Positions 25,889 to 35,309 of a stretch of 64,000 nt of DNA are shown here, piece after piece. Origin of the DNA: Streptomyces sp. YS415. GTDB taxonomy: Bacteria; Actinomycetota; Actinomycetes; Streptomycetales; Streptomycetaceae. Within the stretch, counting starts at the first letter, position 1. Every line of letters starts with the position of its first letter. The translations under genes were made by a program, and so were the position numbers. The notes under the pieces are model-generated. The model was not told where the DNA came from and made no database searches. It saw only the letters and a list, made by a program, of their open reading frames with translations. The stretch is from the NCBI RefSeq assembly GCF_023544665.1, contig NZ_JAMJFL010000008.1, forward strand, positions 124,001 through 188,000, written 5' to 3'.

Positions 25889-26288
25889 GTGCCCTCCTCC
25901 GAGGGGTCCCGTTGCGTGCTCTGCCGAGTCTTCCACCGCCCACCGACAATCGCCGTCGGAGCGCGTCCCATCCGTGGTCCACGGCGGAGATCACCGAGGG
26001 GCGCGACCGGGCGGCACACCAACGCACCGAGCAGATGTTCGCCTCAACCGGTCACCGGCCCTGCCCGCCTGCTGGTCGCCTTCGGTACGGCGCCGGAGAG
26101 CCGCACGACGCGGGCTCGGGGCGGAGGGGTCCCGAGGAGGCCGTGAGCCGCAGGGCCATCCGGGTGACGCCGGACGGCTCACCGCGCAGGACCGACCGCC
26201 GCCGCCCCTCGCCGGGACTGCTGCCCCTCACCAGGACTGCTGCAACCTAGCTCCAGCAAGCCCTGGACGCCCCGCACCGCCCGTTCGC
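25889..26288. other. Intergenic stretch without a recognised gene
   Basis: About 400 bp between the VOC gene start and the LacI gene stop. Open frames here show no conserved motif or ribosome-binding site. It contains two copies of GGACTGCTGC about 20 bp apart and presumably the VOC gene promoter, which I cannot place. Confidence 0.5.
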
Positions 26289-27299
26289 CTAGGCCGAGCC
26301 CCGCCGCACCAGCGTCGTCGGCAGGACCACGCTCGCCGGCTCCGCGGCTGGGCCCCGCAGCAGCAGCCGGGCCATCAACCGGCCCATCTCCTCAATGTCC
26401 TGACGGACCGTCGTGAGCGGTGGATCCGTCTGCTCGGCCACCGGCAGCATGTCGTCGAACCCGATGACGGCCACGTCCTGCGGCACCCGCCGCCCCCGCT
26501 CCCGCAGCACTCGGAGGGCGCCCGCCGCCGTCAGGTCGTTCGCGGCGAAGACGGCGTCCACGTCCGGGCACCGATCGAGGAGTGCGCGCATCGCCCACTC
26601 CCCGCCGCCCGGCGTGAAGTCGCCCTCGGCGATCCACCGCGGATCCGCGTCCCCCGTGACGTCCCGGTACCCGTCCAGCCGGTCCACCGCCGAGGTCTGG
26701 TCCAGCGCCCCGGTGATGTGCGCGACCCGGCTCCGGCCGAGCCCCACGAGATGCCGTACGGCCTCCCGCGCCCCGCCCCGGTTGTCGCTGTCGACGTACA
26801 CCACGTCGCCGCGGCCCCCGCGCCAGCCGGGCCGCCCTCCGAACACCGTGGGGATCCGGGCCTGCTGGATCAGTCCGGGCAGCGGATCGTCGAGGTGCAG
26901 GGAGAACACCAGCGCACCGTCGACATGTCCGCCGGACAGGTAGCGGGCGACCCGGGCATGGTCGTCCCGGCCCTCGGTGAGCAACAGGACGAGCTGGTTG
27001 TCGTGGGCAGCCAACTCCTTGCTGATGCCCCGCAGCTGAAGGGCGAAGAAGGGGTCGGCGAAGACCCGGCTCTCCGGTTCCGCGACGACGACGGCCACCG
27101 CGTCGTGGCGCCGGGTGACCAGACTGCGGGCCGCCTGATTGGGCACGTATCCGAGCTCCTCCACCGCTCGCCGCACCCGCGCGGCGAGGGGTTCCCGCAC
27201 CCCGTCCCCGCCGTTGACCACCCGGGACACGGTGGCCCGTGAGACCCCGGCGCGTGCGGCCACGGCCTCCAGCGTGGGACGCGGGGCGGCGCCGGTCAC
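26289..27299 (-). CDS. LacI family transcriptional regulator
   Basis: A 336-residue regulator. The N-terminal helix-turn-helix TLEAVAARAGVSRATVSRVVNGGDGV (about 9-34) and hinge helix PNQAARSLVTRR (53-64) are clear. The rest is a periplasmic-binding-like sensor domain with DGALVFSLHLDDP and AVFAANDLTAAGALRVL. It starts at GTG with GGAG 7 bases upstream. Such regulators usually sense sugars. It lies downstream of the small laccase gene in the same orientation, with a GAGCGCTC palindrome between them, so autoregulation is likely. Its other targets are unknown. Confidence 0.9.
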   Translation of the reverse strand: MTGAAPRPTLEAVAARAGVSRATVSRVVNGGDGVREPLAARVRRAVEELGYVPNQAARSLVTRRHDAVAVVVAEPESRVFADPFFALQLRGISKELAAHDNQLVLLLTEGRDDHARVARYLSGGHVDGALVFSLHLDDPLPGLIQQARIPTVFGGRPGWRGGRGDVVYVDSDNRGGAREAVRHLVGLGRSRVAHITGALDQTSAVDRLDGYRDVTGDADPRWIAEGDFTPGGGEWAMRALLDRCPDVDAVFAANDLTAAGALRVLRERGRRVPQDVAVIGFDDMLPVAEQTDPPLTTVRQDIEEMGRLMARLLLRGPAAEPASVVLPTTLVRRGSA

Positions 27300-27347
27300 T
27301 GCGGGCTCCTCATCGGCCCAGGATAGCTCCGGCCTCCCACGCCGTGA

Positions 27348-27355
27348 GAGCGCTC
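27348..27355. promoter_or_regulatory. Candidate LacI-type operator
   Basis: The perfect 8-bp palindrome GAGCGCTC lies about 50 bp upstream of the LacI start codon. A central CG palindrome of this type is usual for Streptomyces LacI-family operators. Confidence 0.4.
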
Positions 27356-27365
27356 CAGTCCTGCC

Positions 27366-28331
27366 TCAGTGCTCGTGCTCGTGAGGCTCGTGCTCGTGGG
27401 GTTCGTACCCCGGGATCGTCCCGTCCGTCTTCTTCACCAGGAACAGCCCCACCATCCCCATGTCGGAGTGGCTCTGCACATGGCAGTGGTACATCCAGGC
27501 ACCCGCGCCGACCCCCTCTCCCGCGATCACCTGGAAGCCGAACGAGTCCGCCGGACCCACGATCTTGTTGTCGATGACCTGACTGGGATCGTCGGGCCCG
27601 GTGAGCATGCCCGTGCGGTTGTCCGCCCAGCGATGACCGTGCATGTGGAAGGTGTGGTAGAACTCGCCGTGCGTGATCATCACGAACTCGACCCGATCAC
27701 CCACGGTGGCCTCGAAGTTGGGCCCGGAGTGCGCCGGCTTGTTGTTGATCAGCATGTCGTTGAAGACGATCGTGTACGTCATGTCCGGCAGCACATCGCC
27801 CGCGCGCCGGACGATCACCGGGCCGTAGAGGCCCTTCCTGATGCCGCCCGTTCCGTGTTCCGTCCCGACCACGTGGTCGTGGTAGTGCCAGTAGCCCGCG
27901 CTGCCCGCCCGCCAGGTGCCGTCCTTGCGGCGGCCGGGGGCGTGGGTGCGCCAGGTGTAGGTGCGGGTGCCGCCGGGTTCGACATGGCTCTTGTTCAGCC
28001 TGGTGCCGTCGCTGGTGATCTCGTAGTCCAGGCCGTGCACATGAAGGCTCGCCGCCACGTCCATGGTGTTCTCGAACTCGATGTGCACGGTGTCGCCCTC
28101 GGTGACCTCGATCAGCGGTCCCGGGACGGTCGCCTTGCCCTTCTCGAAGCCGTAGCCCATCTGACCGTCGGCGAGCTTCTCGGCGTACAGCTTGAGGTGT
28201 CTGACCTCGCCTCCGGCGGCGGCCGTACGTGCCGCGCGGTCGGCACCGGTCGCCTTGGGCACCATCGACAACGATGTCGTGAGCGCCGCGCCGCCCAGCA
28301 GTACCCGACGGTTGAAGCCGCGTCTGTCCAT
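27366..28331 (-). CDS. slac: Two-domain small laccase (SLAC-type multicopper oxidase)
   Basis: A 321-residue secreted copper oxidase coupling oxidation of phenols or other donors to reduction of O2. A Tat signal ([12 protein letters not shown], residues 3-14) starts it. Copper ligands are HVHG (97-100), WHYHDH (148-153), HTFHMHGH (226-233) and the type-1 segment [13 protein letters not shown] (281-293). Two cupredoxin domains rather than three mark the trimeric small-laccase family; the sequence is very like S. coelicolor SLAC as I remember it. The C-terminus is His/Glu-rich ([11 protein letters not shown]) and may bind metal. ATG 28331 has GGGGAG 7 bases upstream. It is divergent from the secreted dehydrogenase operon. 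Confidence 0.95.
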   Translation of the reverse strand: MDRRGFNRRVLLGGAALTTSLSMVPKATGADRAARTAAAGGEVRHLKLYAEKLADGQMGYGFEKGKATVPGPLIEVTEGDTVHIEFENTMDVAASLHVHGLDYEITSDGTRLNKSHVEPGGTRTYTWRTHAPGRRKDGTWRAGSAGYWHYHDHVVGTEHGTGGIRKGLYGPVIVRRAGDVLPDMTYTIVFNDMLINNKPAHSGPNFEATVGDRVEFVMITHGEFYHTFHMHGHRWADNRTGMLTGPDDPSQVIDNKIVGPADSFGFQVIAGEGVGAGAWMYHCHVQSHSDMGMVGLFLVKKTDGTIPGYEPHEHEPHEHEH

Positions 28332-28431
28332 GCCGAACTCCCCTGTTCCGGTACGGAGTTGGAGACAGTAGCGGGACCGGAGCGGTTTATCCACACTCAG
28401 GACAAAGTTCGGCCCATTGTGGTCATAGGTA

Positions 28432-28460
28432 TTGGCGAGTGAAGCAAAGGGGTCTAGCTT
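28432..28460 (+). promoter_or_regulatory. Candidate promoter of the ThuA/PQQ-dehydrogenase operon
   Basis: TTGGCG (28432-28437), 17-base spacer, TAGCTT (28455-28460), 34 bp upstream of the start codon. Confidence 0.4.
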
Positions 28461-28494
28461 CCATGGCGCTGTTGCTGTGACCGAGGAGGTGCCC

Positions 28495-30972
28495 ATGCGC
28501 TTACGAGGGTTGAGCAGAACAAGACGCGGCTGGGCGGCGGCCGTTGCGGCCGGGGCCGTCGCCGCAGGACTGCTGTCGGGCCCGGCCGCGAGTGCGCGCC
28601 CGGCCCCCGACCCGAGCCTGACAACGATGTCCGTCAAGTCGCCCCCGGGCGGCGCGAACGTACGCGTGCTGATCTTCTACGGCTCCGCCGCCGGCGGCGA
28701 CGAGTCGCCCCTGGTGAACGCCGGTATCGAGGCGATCGAGAAGATCGGTCTCTCCGGCCCGCTGAACCAGCGCTTCAAGGTCGAGGCGACGGACGACGCC
28801 TCGGTGTTCACCGACGAGACCCAGCTGGGCCGCTACAACGCCATCGTGTTCCCGACCGGCGGCGGCGACGTCCTCGACCCCGAGCAGGAAGCGGGACTCG
28901 AGGCCTACATGGAGGCGGGCGGCGGCTTCGTCGGCCTGCACGACGCGGCGCGCGCGGAGCCGTACTCGGAGTGGTTCACCGGACTGATCGGTGCCCGGCC
29001 GGCGGCCGGCAGCCCGGCCGGCGCGCAGCGGGCGACCGTGGAGGTCGGCGACCGTTCGCATCCGGCGACCAAGGACCTGCCGGTGCAGTGGAAGCGTCCG
29101 GACCGCTGGCTGAACTGGACGAAGAACCCCACCGGCAGCGTGCACACCGTCGCCCGGGTGCGCGAGTCGACCTACCAGCCGGGCGCGGGCGCCAACGGCT
29201 GGGACCACCCGGTGAGCTGGTGCCGTGACTACGACGGCGGCCGGTCCTTCTACACCGGCATGGGCGGCACGGTCTCCTCCTACGACGAGACGGACTTCCG
29301 CGCCCATCTGCGCGGCGCCCTGCTGTGGACGACCCGGCTGGTGCGGGCGGACTGCAAGGCCACCATCACCGGCCACTACACGGCCAAGCGGCTCACCCGG
29401 CCCAACCAGCCGGGCCAGAACGACCAGATCGGCGAACCGCACGGCCTGGTCACCGCCCCCGACGGGCGGGTGCTCTACATCGGGCGCGGCGGCGCCGACT
29501 CCTCCCAGCCGGTGATCACCGACTGGAACAACCCGGACATCGGCAAGGGCCAGGGCGAGATCCACGTCTACGACCCGAAGACCGAGCAGGTCACCCGGGC
29601 GGGCGCGCTCACCGTCTTCGGCAACAAGGGCGGCGGCGACGAACTGGTCAAGGTCGAGGAGGGGTTGCTCGGCATCGAGCTGGACCCGCGGTTCCAGGAG
29701 AACGGGTGGGTGTACCTGCACTGGACCCCGCACGCACAGATCAACCGGGACACGCGCATGGCCGAGCGGCGGGTCTCCCGCTTCACGCTCGACCTCGCGA
29801 CGAACAAGCTCGACCTGAGCAGCGAGAAGGTGCTGCTCAAGTGGCCGGTGCAGATCCACAGTTGCTGCCACGCGGGCGGCGGGATGGCCTGGGACTCCCG
29901 GGGCAACCTGTACATCGCGACCGGTGACAACAACTCCAGCCGCTTCAGCGACGGTTACTCGGGCAACAACCCGCAGCCGAACTTCAAGGGCGTCTCCTTC
30001 GCCGACGCGCGTCGCACCGCCGGCAACACCAACAACCTCAACGGCAAGATCCTGCGCATCCATCCGGAGCCGGACGGGACGTACACCCTGCCCGAGGGGA
30101 ACCTGTTCACCGGCCGGGAGACGGACGAGGGCGGCGGCAAGACGCGCGGCGAGATCTATGTGATGGGGGTCAGGAACCCGGCCCGTATCTTCGTCGACAA
30201 GTCGACCGACATTCTCTACGCGGGCTGGGTCGGCCCGGACGCCGGCGCACCGTCGCCGACCTGGGGCCCGGCCAAGTACGACACGTTCGCCGTCATCACC
30301 AAGGCGGGCAACCGGGGCTGGCCGTACTGCATGGGCAACAAGCAGCCCTACCGGGACCGCAATCTGCCGGATCCCACCAAGCCGCTCGGCTGGTACGACT
30401 GCGACCGCCCGAAGAACGAGTCGCCGAACAACGACGGCCTGGTCAATCTGCCGCCGGTGACCGGCAACAACATCTGGTACTCGCCCCAGGGCGGCGCCCC
30501 GGACTTCCCGCGTGACGCGAACGGCGTCCCGTCCTACCAGCAGGCGGAGTCGACGTATCTGCTGCCGTGGCTCAAGGGCGGCGGACAGGCCGCGATGAAC
30601 GGCCCCGTCTACCGCTACGACCCGGCGAGCACCAGCACCACCAAGTGGCCCGCCTACTGGGACGGGAAGTGGTTCGTCGGCGACTTCTACGACGCCGACC
30701 AGCCGCGCAACGCGGTCATCACCGACCCGAGGACGCACGGCGAGGGCGGACTGCCGGTGCACTCGGAGTCGCTGAAGAAGATCGTGCCGGTCGGCAATGA
30801 CGGCATCAAGAACCTCATGGACTGGAGGTTCGGTCCGGACGGCGCGCTCTACGTCCTCGATTACGGCCGCGGCTTCTTCACCTCGGACGCCAAGTCCGCG
30901 CTGTGGCGGATCACCTACACCGGGGGCGGCCCGACGCCGGCCGCCGGTCAGCTGGCGAGGGGAGCACAGTGA
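28495..30972 (+). CDS. Secreted ThuA-domain / PQQ-type sugar dehydrogenase fusion
   Basis: An 825-residue exported protein. A twin-arginine-like N-terminus ([20 protein letters not shown]) is followed by a ThuA domain (about 55-275: [37 protein letters not shown]). A six-bladed glucose/sorbosone-dehydrogenase propeller follows (about 315-810: [65 protein letters not shown]). ThuA proteins take part in 3-keto-sugar formation; the propeller type uses PQQ or a related cofactor. The start has GAGGAGG upstream. The third codon is TTA (28501-28503), so translation should need the bldA tRNA. The stop overlaps the next start by one base. Confidence 0.85.
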   Translation: MRLRGLSRTRRGWAAAVAAGAVAAGLLSGPAASARPAPDPSLTTMSVKSPPGGANVRVLIFYGSAAGGDESPLVNAGIEAIEKIGLSGPLNQRFKVEATDDASVFTDETQLGRYNAIVFPTGGGDVLDPEQEAGLEAYMEAGGGFVGLHDAARAEPYSEWFTGLIGARPAAGSPAGAQRATVEVGDRSHPATKDLPVQWKRPDRWLNWTKNPTGSVHTVARVRESTYQPGAGANGWDHPVSWCRDYDGGRSFYTGMGGTVSSYDETDFRAHLRGALLWTTRLVRADCKATITGHYTAKRLTRPNQPGQNDQIGEPHGLVTAPDGRVLYIGRGGADSSQPVITDWNNPDIGKGQGEIHVYDPKTEQVTRAGALTVFGNKGGGDELVKVEEGLLGIELDPRFQENGWVYLHWTPHAQINRDTRMAERRVSRFTLDLATNKLDLSSEKVLLKWPVQIHSCCHAGGGMAWDSRGNLYIATGDNNSSRFSDGYSGNNPQPNFKGVSFADARRTAGNTNNLNGKILRIHPEPDGTYTLPEGNLFTGRETDEGGGKTRGEIYVMGVRNPARIFVDKSTDILYAGWVGPDAGAPSPTWGPAKYDTFAVITKAGNRGWPYCMGNKQPYRDRNLPDPTKPLGWYDCDRPKNESPNNDGLVNLPPVTGNNIWYSPQGGAPDFPRDANGVPSYQQAESTYLLPWLKGGGQAAMNGPVYRYDPASTSTTKWPAYWDGKWFVGDFYDADQPRNAVITDPRTHGEGGLPVHSESLKKIVPVGNDGIKNLMDWRFGPDGALYVLDYGRGFFTSDAKSALWRITYTGGGPTPAAGQLARGAQ

Positions 30973-33158
30973 TGCGGCAGCGAAGACTCCTGACGGCCCT
31001 GCTGGCCGCCGTACTGGTCCTGCTGGGGCTGCAGGCGGCGCCGTCCACCGCACGGCCCGAACAGGCGGCGGCCGCCGCGCAGGTGCTCACCTGGACGGCG
31101 GGCGACGACATCACCAAGTACACCTCGGCCCCCGCCACGGCCGTGGCGGGCCCGACGACGATCGTCTTCGAGAACAGCGCGGCGACCGGCAACACCACCG
31201 GCATGCCGCACACGCTGACGTTCGCCACCAGCGACCCCGAGTTCAACAGCGACGTCCAGCTCAACATCCTGGCGACCCCGGGCGACGACATGGGCGGCCG
31301 CCACACCGCCGAGGTCACGCTCACCCCGGGCCGCTACTTCTACTCCTGCACGATTCCCGGCCACGGCCAGATGCAGGGCATCCTCGTCGTCACCGAGGGC
31401 ACGGGCGAGGACTCCACCGCGCCCGCAACCTCGGCGCACGTCACTGGCACGCAGAACTCCCAGGGCCAGTACGTCGGTTCGGCGAGCGTGATGATCCACG
31501 CCACCGACGAGGGCGGCTCCGGGGTGGACCGCGTCGAGTACGCGATCGGCGCCACGGGCGCCTGGCAGCCGTACACCACGCCGGTCGTGGTGGACCACGT
31601 CGGTGATCACACGGTGCGCTACCGGGCCGTGGACAAGGCGGGGAACGTCTCCGCCGAGAAGAGCGCCGCGTTCACGGTCGTGGCGCCGCCCACGGACGAC
31701 ACGACCCCGCCGGAGACCTCGGCGACGGTGAGCGGTGAGCGCAATCCCGACGGCAGTTACGTCGACATGGCGACGGTGACCGTCTCCGCCTCCGACACCG
31801 GTTCGGGCGTCAACACCATCGAGTACGCCGTCGGAACGGGCGCCTGGCAGCCGTACACCATGCCCGTGATGGTGCATCAGGCGGGCACGCACACGGTTCG
31901 GTTCCGCGCCACCGACAAGGCGGGGAACGTTTCGGCCGACAAGAGCGTCCAGTTCACGGTGGTGGCGGCGCCGCCGCAGGACACCACTCCGCCGGTGACG
32001 GGCGTGACCGTGGAGGGCACGCGCAACTCCGACGGCGCGTACGTGGCGAGCGCCAAGGTGACGGTCAGCGCGACCGACGCGGGCGGGGTCGCGGGCATCG
32101 AGTACTCGCTCGACGGCGGGCCCTATCTGGCGTACTCCGCGCCCGTGATCGTCGACCGCGCGGGCGCCCACACGCTCGCGTACCGGGCGACCGACACCGC
32201 GGGCAACACCTCCGCGGCCCGGACGGTGAGCTTCACGGTGGTCGCGGGCGGGGTGCCCGCGCCGCCCTGCCCGGAGTACGACGAGCGGCTGACGGTCATC
32301 GTCGGCACGGTCGACTCCGGGGTGCCGAACCGGCTCACCGCCAACCGATGCCGGATCAACGAGCTGATCGAGGACGAGAAGGAGTGGACGTCCCAGGCGC
32401 TGTTCCTCAAGCATGTGAAGACGGTCCTCGACCGGCTGCTGAAGGCGGGCGTCGTCGACCAGCGCGAGTACAACCTCATCACCAGGGCCGCCCGCCAGTC
32501 CGGTATCGGCACGCCGGGCCAGACCGAGGGCTACCGCACTCTCTTCGACGGCAGCGCCGGCTCCTTCGCCAAGTGGCAGCACGTGGGCGGCGGTTCGTTC
32601 GGCCTGAACGCCGACGGGTCGATGACCAGCGGCACCACCCGGGCCGGGCTCGGCATGCTGTGGTTCCCCGAGCGCAAGTACGGCGACTTCTCGCTGCGCC
32701 TGCAGTGGCGTGACGACGCTCCGGGCACCGGGAACGCCAACTCCGGTGTCTTCGTGCGCTTCCCGTGGGTCCACGGCCACCCCGAGGAGACCCGTCCCGA
32801 GTGGGTCGCCATCAAGTACGGCCACGAGGTGCAGGTGCTCGACCGGCCCGACGGCGACATGTACAAGACGGGCTCGATATACGGCTTCGACCGGGTCGGC
32901 CTGGCCGGCGCGGGCGTGACCGAGAAGGGCACCTGGAACGACTACGAGATCCGGGTGGTGGACCAGCACTACTCCGTCTACCGCAACGGCGTGCTGATCA
33001 ACGAGTTCGACAACCTGGGCGGCCAGGACTTCTCCCCGCCCCGCTCGGACGACCCCGGCACGGACGGACGCCGGTTCGCCTCCGGGTACCTGGGCCTCCA
33101 GGTGCACGGCACGACGGACGTGGTGTCGTACCGGGACATCCGGATCAAGGAGCTGTAG
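30972..33158 (+). CDS. Secreted cupredoxin / Ig-like repeats / DUF1080 protein
   Basis: A 728-residue exported protein. After the signal peptide comes a plastocyanin-like cupredoxin (about 38-142) with copper ligands His80, Cys126, His131 and Met134. Three similar beta-sandwich repeats follow (about 150-235, 243-331 and 338-424), each ending in RA.D.AGN.SA and an FTVVA-like strand. A linker with two cysteines (433, 460) leads to a C-terminal DUF1080 concanavalin-like domain (about 520-728: LFDGSAGSFAKWQ, NSGVFVRFPW, YLGLQVHG). DUF1080 proteins include 3-keto-glycoside hydrolases. The cupredoxin could carry electrons from the upstream dehydrogenase. Its end overlaps the convergent polymerase gene by 14 bp. 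Confidence 0.85.
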   Translation: MRQRRLLTALLAAVLVLLGLQAAPSTARPEQAAAAAQVLTWTAGDDITKYTSAPATAVAGPTTIVFENSAATGNTTGMPHTLTFATSDPEFNSDVQLNILATPGDDMGGRHTAEVTLTPGRYFYSCTIPGHGQMQGILVVTEGTGEDSTAPATSAHVTGTQNSQGQYVGSASVMIHATDEGGSGVDRVEYAIGATGAWQPYTTPVVVDHVGDHTVRYRAVDKAGNVSAEKSAAFTVVAPPTDDTTPPETSATVSGERNPDGSYVDMATVTVSASDTGSGVNTIEYAVGTGAWQPYTMPVMVHQAGTHTVRFRATDKAGNVSADKSVQFTVVAAPPQDTTPPVTGVTVEGTRNSDGAYVASAKVTVSATDAGGVAGIEYSLDGGPYLAYSAPVIVDRAGAHTLAYRATDTAGNTSAARTVSFTVVAGGVPAPPCPEYDERLTVIVGTVDSGVPNRLTANRCRINELIEDEKEWTSQALFLKHVKTVLDRLLKAGVVDQREYNLITRAARQSGIGTPGQTEGYRTLFDGSAGSFAKWQHVGGGSFGLNADGSMTSGTTRAGLGMLWFPERKYGDFSLRLQWRDDAPGTGNANSGVFVRFPWVHGHPEETRPEWVAIKYGHEVQVLDRPDGDMYKTGSIYGFDRVGLAGAGVTEKGTWNDYEIRVVDQHYSVYRNGVLINEFDNLGGQDFSPPRSDDPGTDGRRFASGYLGLQVHGTTDVVSYRDIRIKEL

Positions 33159-34170
33159 GCCCCTCCTTGCGGGCCTTGCTCGGCTGTACCCGCTTGGGTT
33201 CTCCCGGCATCTTCGGATACTCGGGCGGGTACGGCAGATCCCCCAGCCCGTGGTCGCGCTCGTCCCGCGCGGCCAGCTCCAGCAGTGCCTCCAGCGAGAA
33301 GCGGTGCTCGTCCATGTCGGCGTGCACATCGCCGAGTTCGGCGAAGCGGACCGGCATGGTCGCCAGGTCGAAGTCGCGGGGGTGGGCGGTGCCGACCTCC
33401 TCCCAGCGCAGGGGTGCGGAGACGGGGGCGTGCGGGCGGGGGCGCACCGAGTAGGCGGAGGCGATGGTGCGGTCGCGGGCGGTCTGGTTGTAGTCGATGA
33501 AGATCCGCTCGCCCCGCTCCTCCTTCCACCACTTGATCGTCACCTGCTCGGGCATCCGGCGCTCCATCTCCCGGCCGACGGCGATGGCGGCGCGGCGGAC
33601 CTGGGTGAACGTCCAGCGCGGTTCGATCGGCACGAAGACGTGCAGACCCCGTCCGCCGGAGGTCTTGGGCCAGCCCTTCAGTCCCCCGAACTCGTCGAGC
33701 ACGGCGCGCAGTTCGTGCGCGGCGCGGACCGCGTCGTCGTAGTCAGTGCCGGGCTGCGGGTCGAGGTCGATCCGGAGTTCGTCGGGGCTGTCGACGTCGT
33801 CGCGGCGCACCGGCCAGGGGTGGAAGGTGAGCGTGCCGTACTGGGCGGCCCAGAGCACGGCCGCCTCCTCGGTCGGGCACATCTCGTCGGCGCTGCGGCC
33901 GCTGGGGAAGGTGATGTGGGCGGTGGGGATCCAGTCGGGCATGTTCTTGGGGGCCCGCTTCTGGAAGAAGTTCTCGCCGTTCACCCCGTCCGGGTAGCGC
34001 TCCAGCGTGGTGGGCCGGTTCCGCAGGGCGCGCAGGATGCCGGGGGCGACGGCCTGGTAGTACCGGGCGAGGTCCAGCTTGGTGAAACCGCGCTCGGGAA
34101 AGAAGATCTTGTCCGGGCTGGACAGCCGTACCGTGCGTCCGCCCGCCTCCAGCTCCACCGCTTCGCCCAT
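33145..34170 (-). CDS. ligD: LigD-type DNA polymerase/primase domain protein (NHEJ polymerase)
   Basis: A stand-alone archaeo-eukaryotic primase domain of 341 residues that fills or extends ends during non-homologous end joining. Signature segments are LSSPDKIFFPERGFTKLDLARYY, ERYPDGVNGENFFQKRAP, the catalytic aspartates in DELRIDLDPQPGTDY, and TSGGRGLHVFVPI with IDYNQTARDRTIASAYSVRP. Mycobacterial LigD fuses this to nuclease and ligase domains; here the ligase is a separate divergent gene. ATG 34170 is chosen; ATG 34206 is also possible and neither has a strong ribosome-binding site. No Ku gene is in the window. Confidence 0.9.
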   Translation of the reverse strand: MGEAVELEAGGRTVRLSSPDKIFFPERGFTKLDLARYYQAVAPGILRALRNRPTTLERYPDGVNGENFFQKRAPKNMPDWIPTAHITFPSGRSADEMCPTEEAAVLWAAQYGTLTFHPWPVRRDDVDSPDELRIDLDPQPGTDYDDAVRAAHELRAVLDEFGGLKGWPKTSGGRGLHVFVPIEPRWTFTQVRRAAIAVGREMERRMPEQVTIKWWKEERGERIFIDYNQTARDRTIASAYSVRPRPHAPVSAPLRWEEVGTAHPRDFDLATMPVRFAELGDVHADMDEHRFSLEALLELAARDERDHGLGDLPYPPEYPKMPGEPKRVQPSKARKEGPTAP

Positions 34171-34244
34171 GCGAGCCACGGTAGGCGCACCTCCCACAGC
34201 TCGCATACCGGGCGAATCGTGAGGGATCCGCGCAAAATCGGACC

Positions 34245-35309
34245 ATGGACCTCCCCGTGATGCCGCCCGTCAAGCCCATGCTCGCCAAGTCCGTCGCCAC
34301 GATCCCGGCGGGCATGCACTACGAGGCGAAGTGGGACGGGTTCCGGGCCATCGTGTTCCGCGACGGCGACGAACTGGAGCTGGGCAGCCGTACCACCAAG
34401 CCTTTGACCAGGTATTTTCCCGAGCTGGTGGCGGCGCTCAAGGAGCGGGTGCCGGAGCGGTGCGTGCTGGACGGGGAGATCGTGATCGCCCGCGAGGGGC
34501 ATCTGGACTTCGACGCGCTCACCGAGCGGATCCATCCGGCCGCCTCCCGGGTGCGGACGCTCGCCGAGCGGACCCCGGCCTCCTTCGTCGCCTTCGACCT
34601 GCTGGCCCTGGCGGACGAGTCGCTGCTCGACGTACCGCTGACCGACCGGCGCGCGCTGCTGACCAGGGCGCTGGCCGGGGCGACGCCGCCGGTGCACGTG
34701 GCGCCCGCGACCACCGACATCGAGGTGGCCGAGCGGTGGTTCCAGGAGTACGAGGGGGCCGGTCTCGACGGGGTGATCGCCAAGCCGCCGGCCTCCCGGT
34801 ACCGCCAGGACGAGCGGACCATGTTCAAGATCAAGCACGAGCGGACGGCCGATGTGGTGGTGGCCGGGTACCGGCTGCACAAGAGCGGGCCCGTCGTCGG
34901 CTCGCTGCTGCTCGGGCTCTACGACGACCGGGGCGCCCTCCAGCACGTCGGGGTGTCCGCCGCGTTCTCCATGAAGGTGCGCGCGGCCCTGGTCGAGGAG
35001 CTGGAGCCGCTGCGCATGGACGAGGTCGCCGGGCACCCCTGGGCGGCCTGGGCCGAGGAGGCGGCGCACGAGACGGCCCGGCTGCCGGGGGCGCCGAGCC
35101 GCTGGTCGGGCAAGAAGGACCTGTCCTGGGTGCCGCTCAGACCGGAGCGGGTGTGCGAGGTGGCGTACGACCACATGGAGCAGGGGGCACGCTTCCGGCA
35201 CACCGCCCGGTTCCGCCGCTGGCGTCCGGACCGGACCCCGGAGAGCTGCACGTACGCACAACTGGAGGAGCCGGTCCGGTACGACCTGGAGGAGATCCTC
35301 GGCGGCTGA
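34245..35309 (+). CDS. ATP-dependent DNA ligase
   Basis: A 354-residue ligase. The adenylated lysine is Lys29 in YEAKWDGFRAIVF. Other nucleotidyltransferase motifs are CVLDGEIVI, FVAFDLLAL, GLDGVIAKP and MFKIKHERTADVVVAGYR. The C-terminal OB-fold domain has SWVPLRPERVCEVAYDH. The length matches LigC-type ligases rather than full LigD. It is divergent from the polymerase-domain gene, 74 bp away, and the two likely act together in end joining or excision repair. Its stop abuts the convergent alcohol dehydrogenase stop directly. Confidence 0.93.
   Translation: MDLPVMPPVKPMLAKSVATIPAGMHYEAKWDGFRAIVFRDGDELELGSRTTKPLTRYFPELVAALKERVPERCVLDGEIVIAREGHLDFDALTERIHPAASRVRTLAERTPASFVAFDLLALADESLLDVPLTDRRALLTRALAGATPPVHVAPATTDIEVAERWFQEYEGAGLDGVIAKPPASRYRQDERTMFKIKHERTADVVVAGYRLHKSGPVVGSLLLGLYDDRGALQHVGVSAAFSMKVRAALVEELEPLRMDEVAGHPWAAWAEEAAHETARLPGAPSRWSGKKDLSWVPLRPERVCEVAYDHMEQGARFRHTARFRRWRPDRTPESCTYAQLEEPVRYDLEEILGG

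Noticed and set aside
25912..26250. 112-residue plus-strand ORF between the VOC and LacI genes
   Set aside because: No ribosome-binding site, Arg/Pro-rich composition and no recognisable motif.
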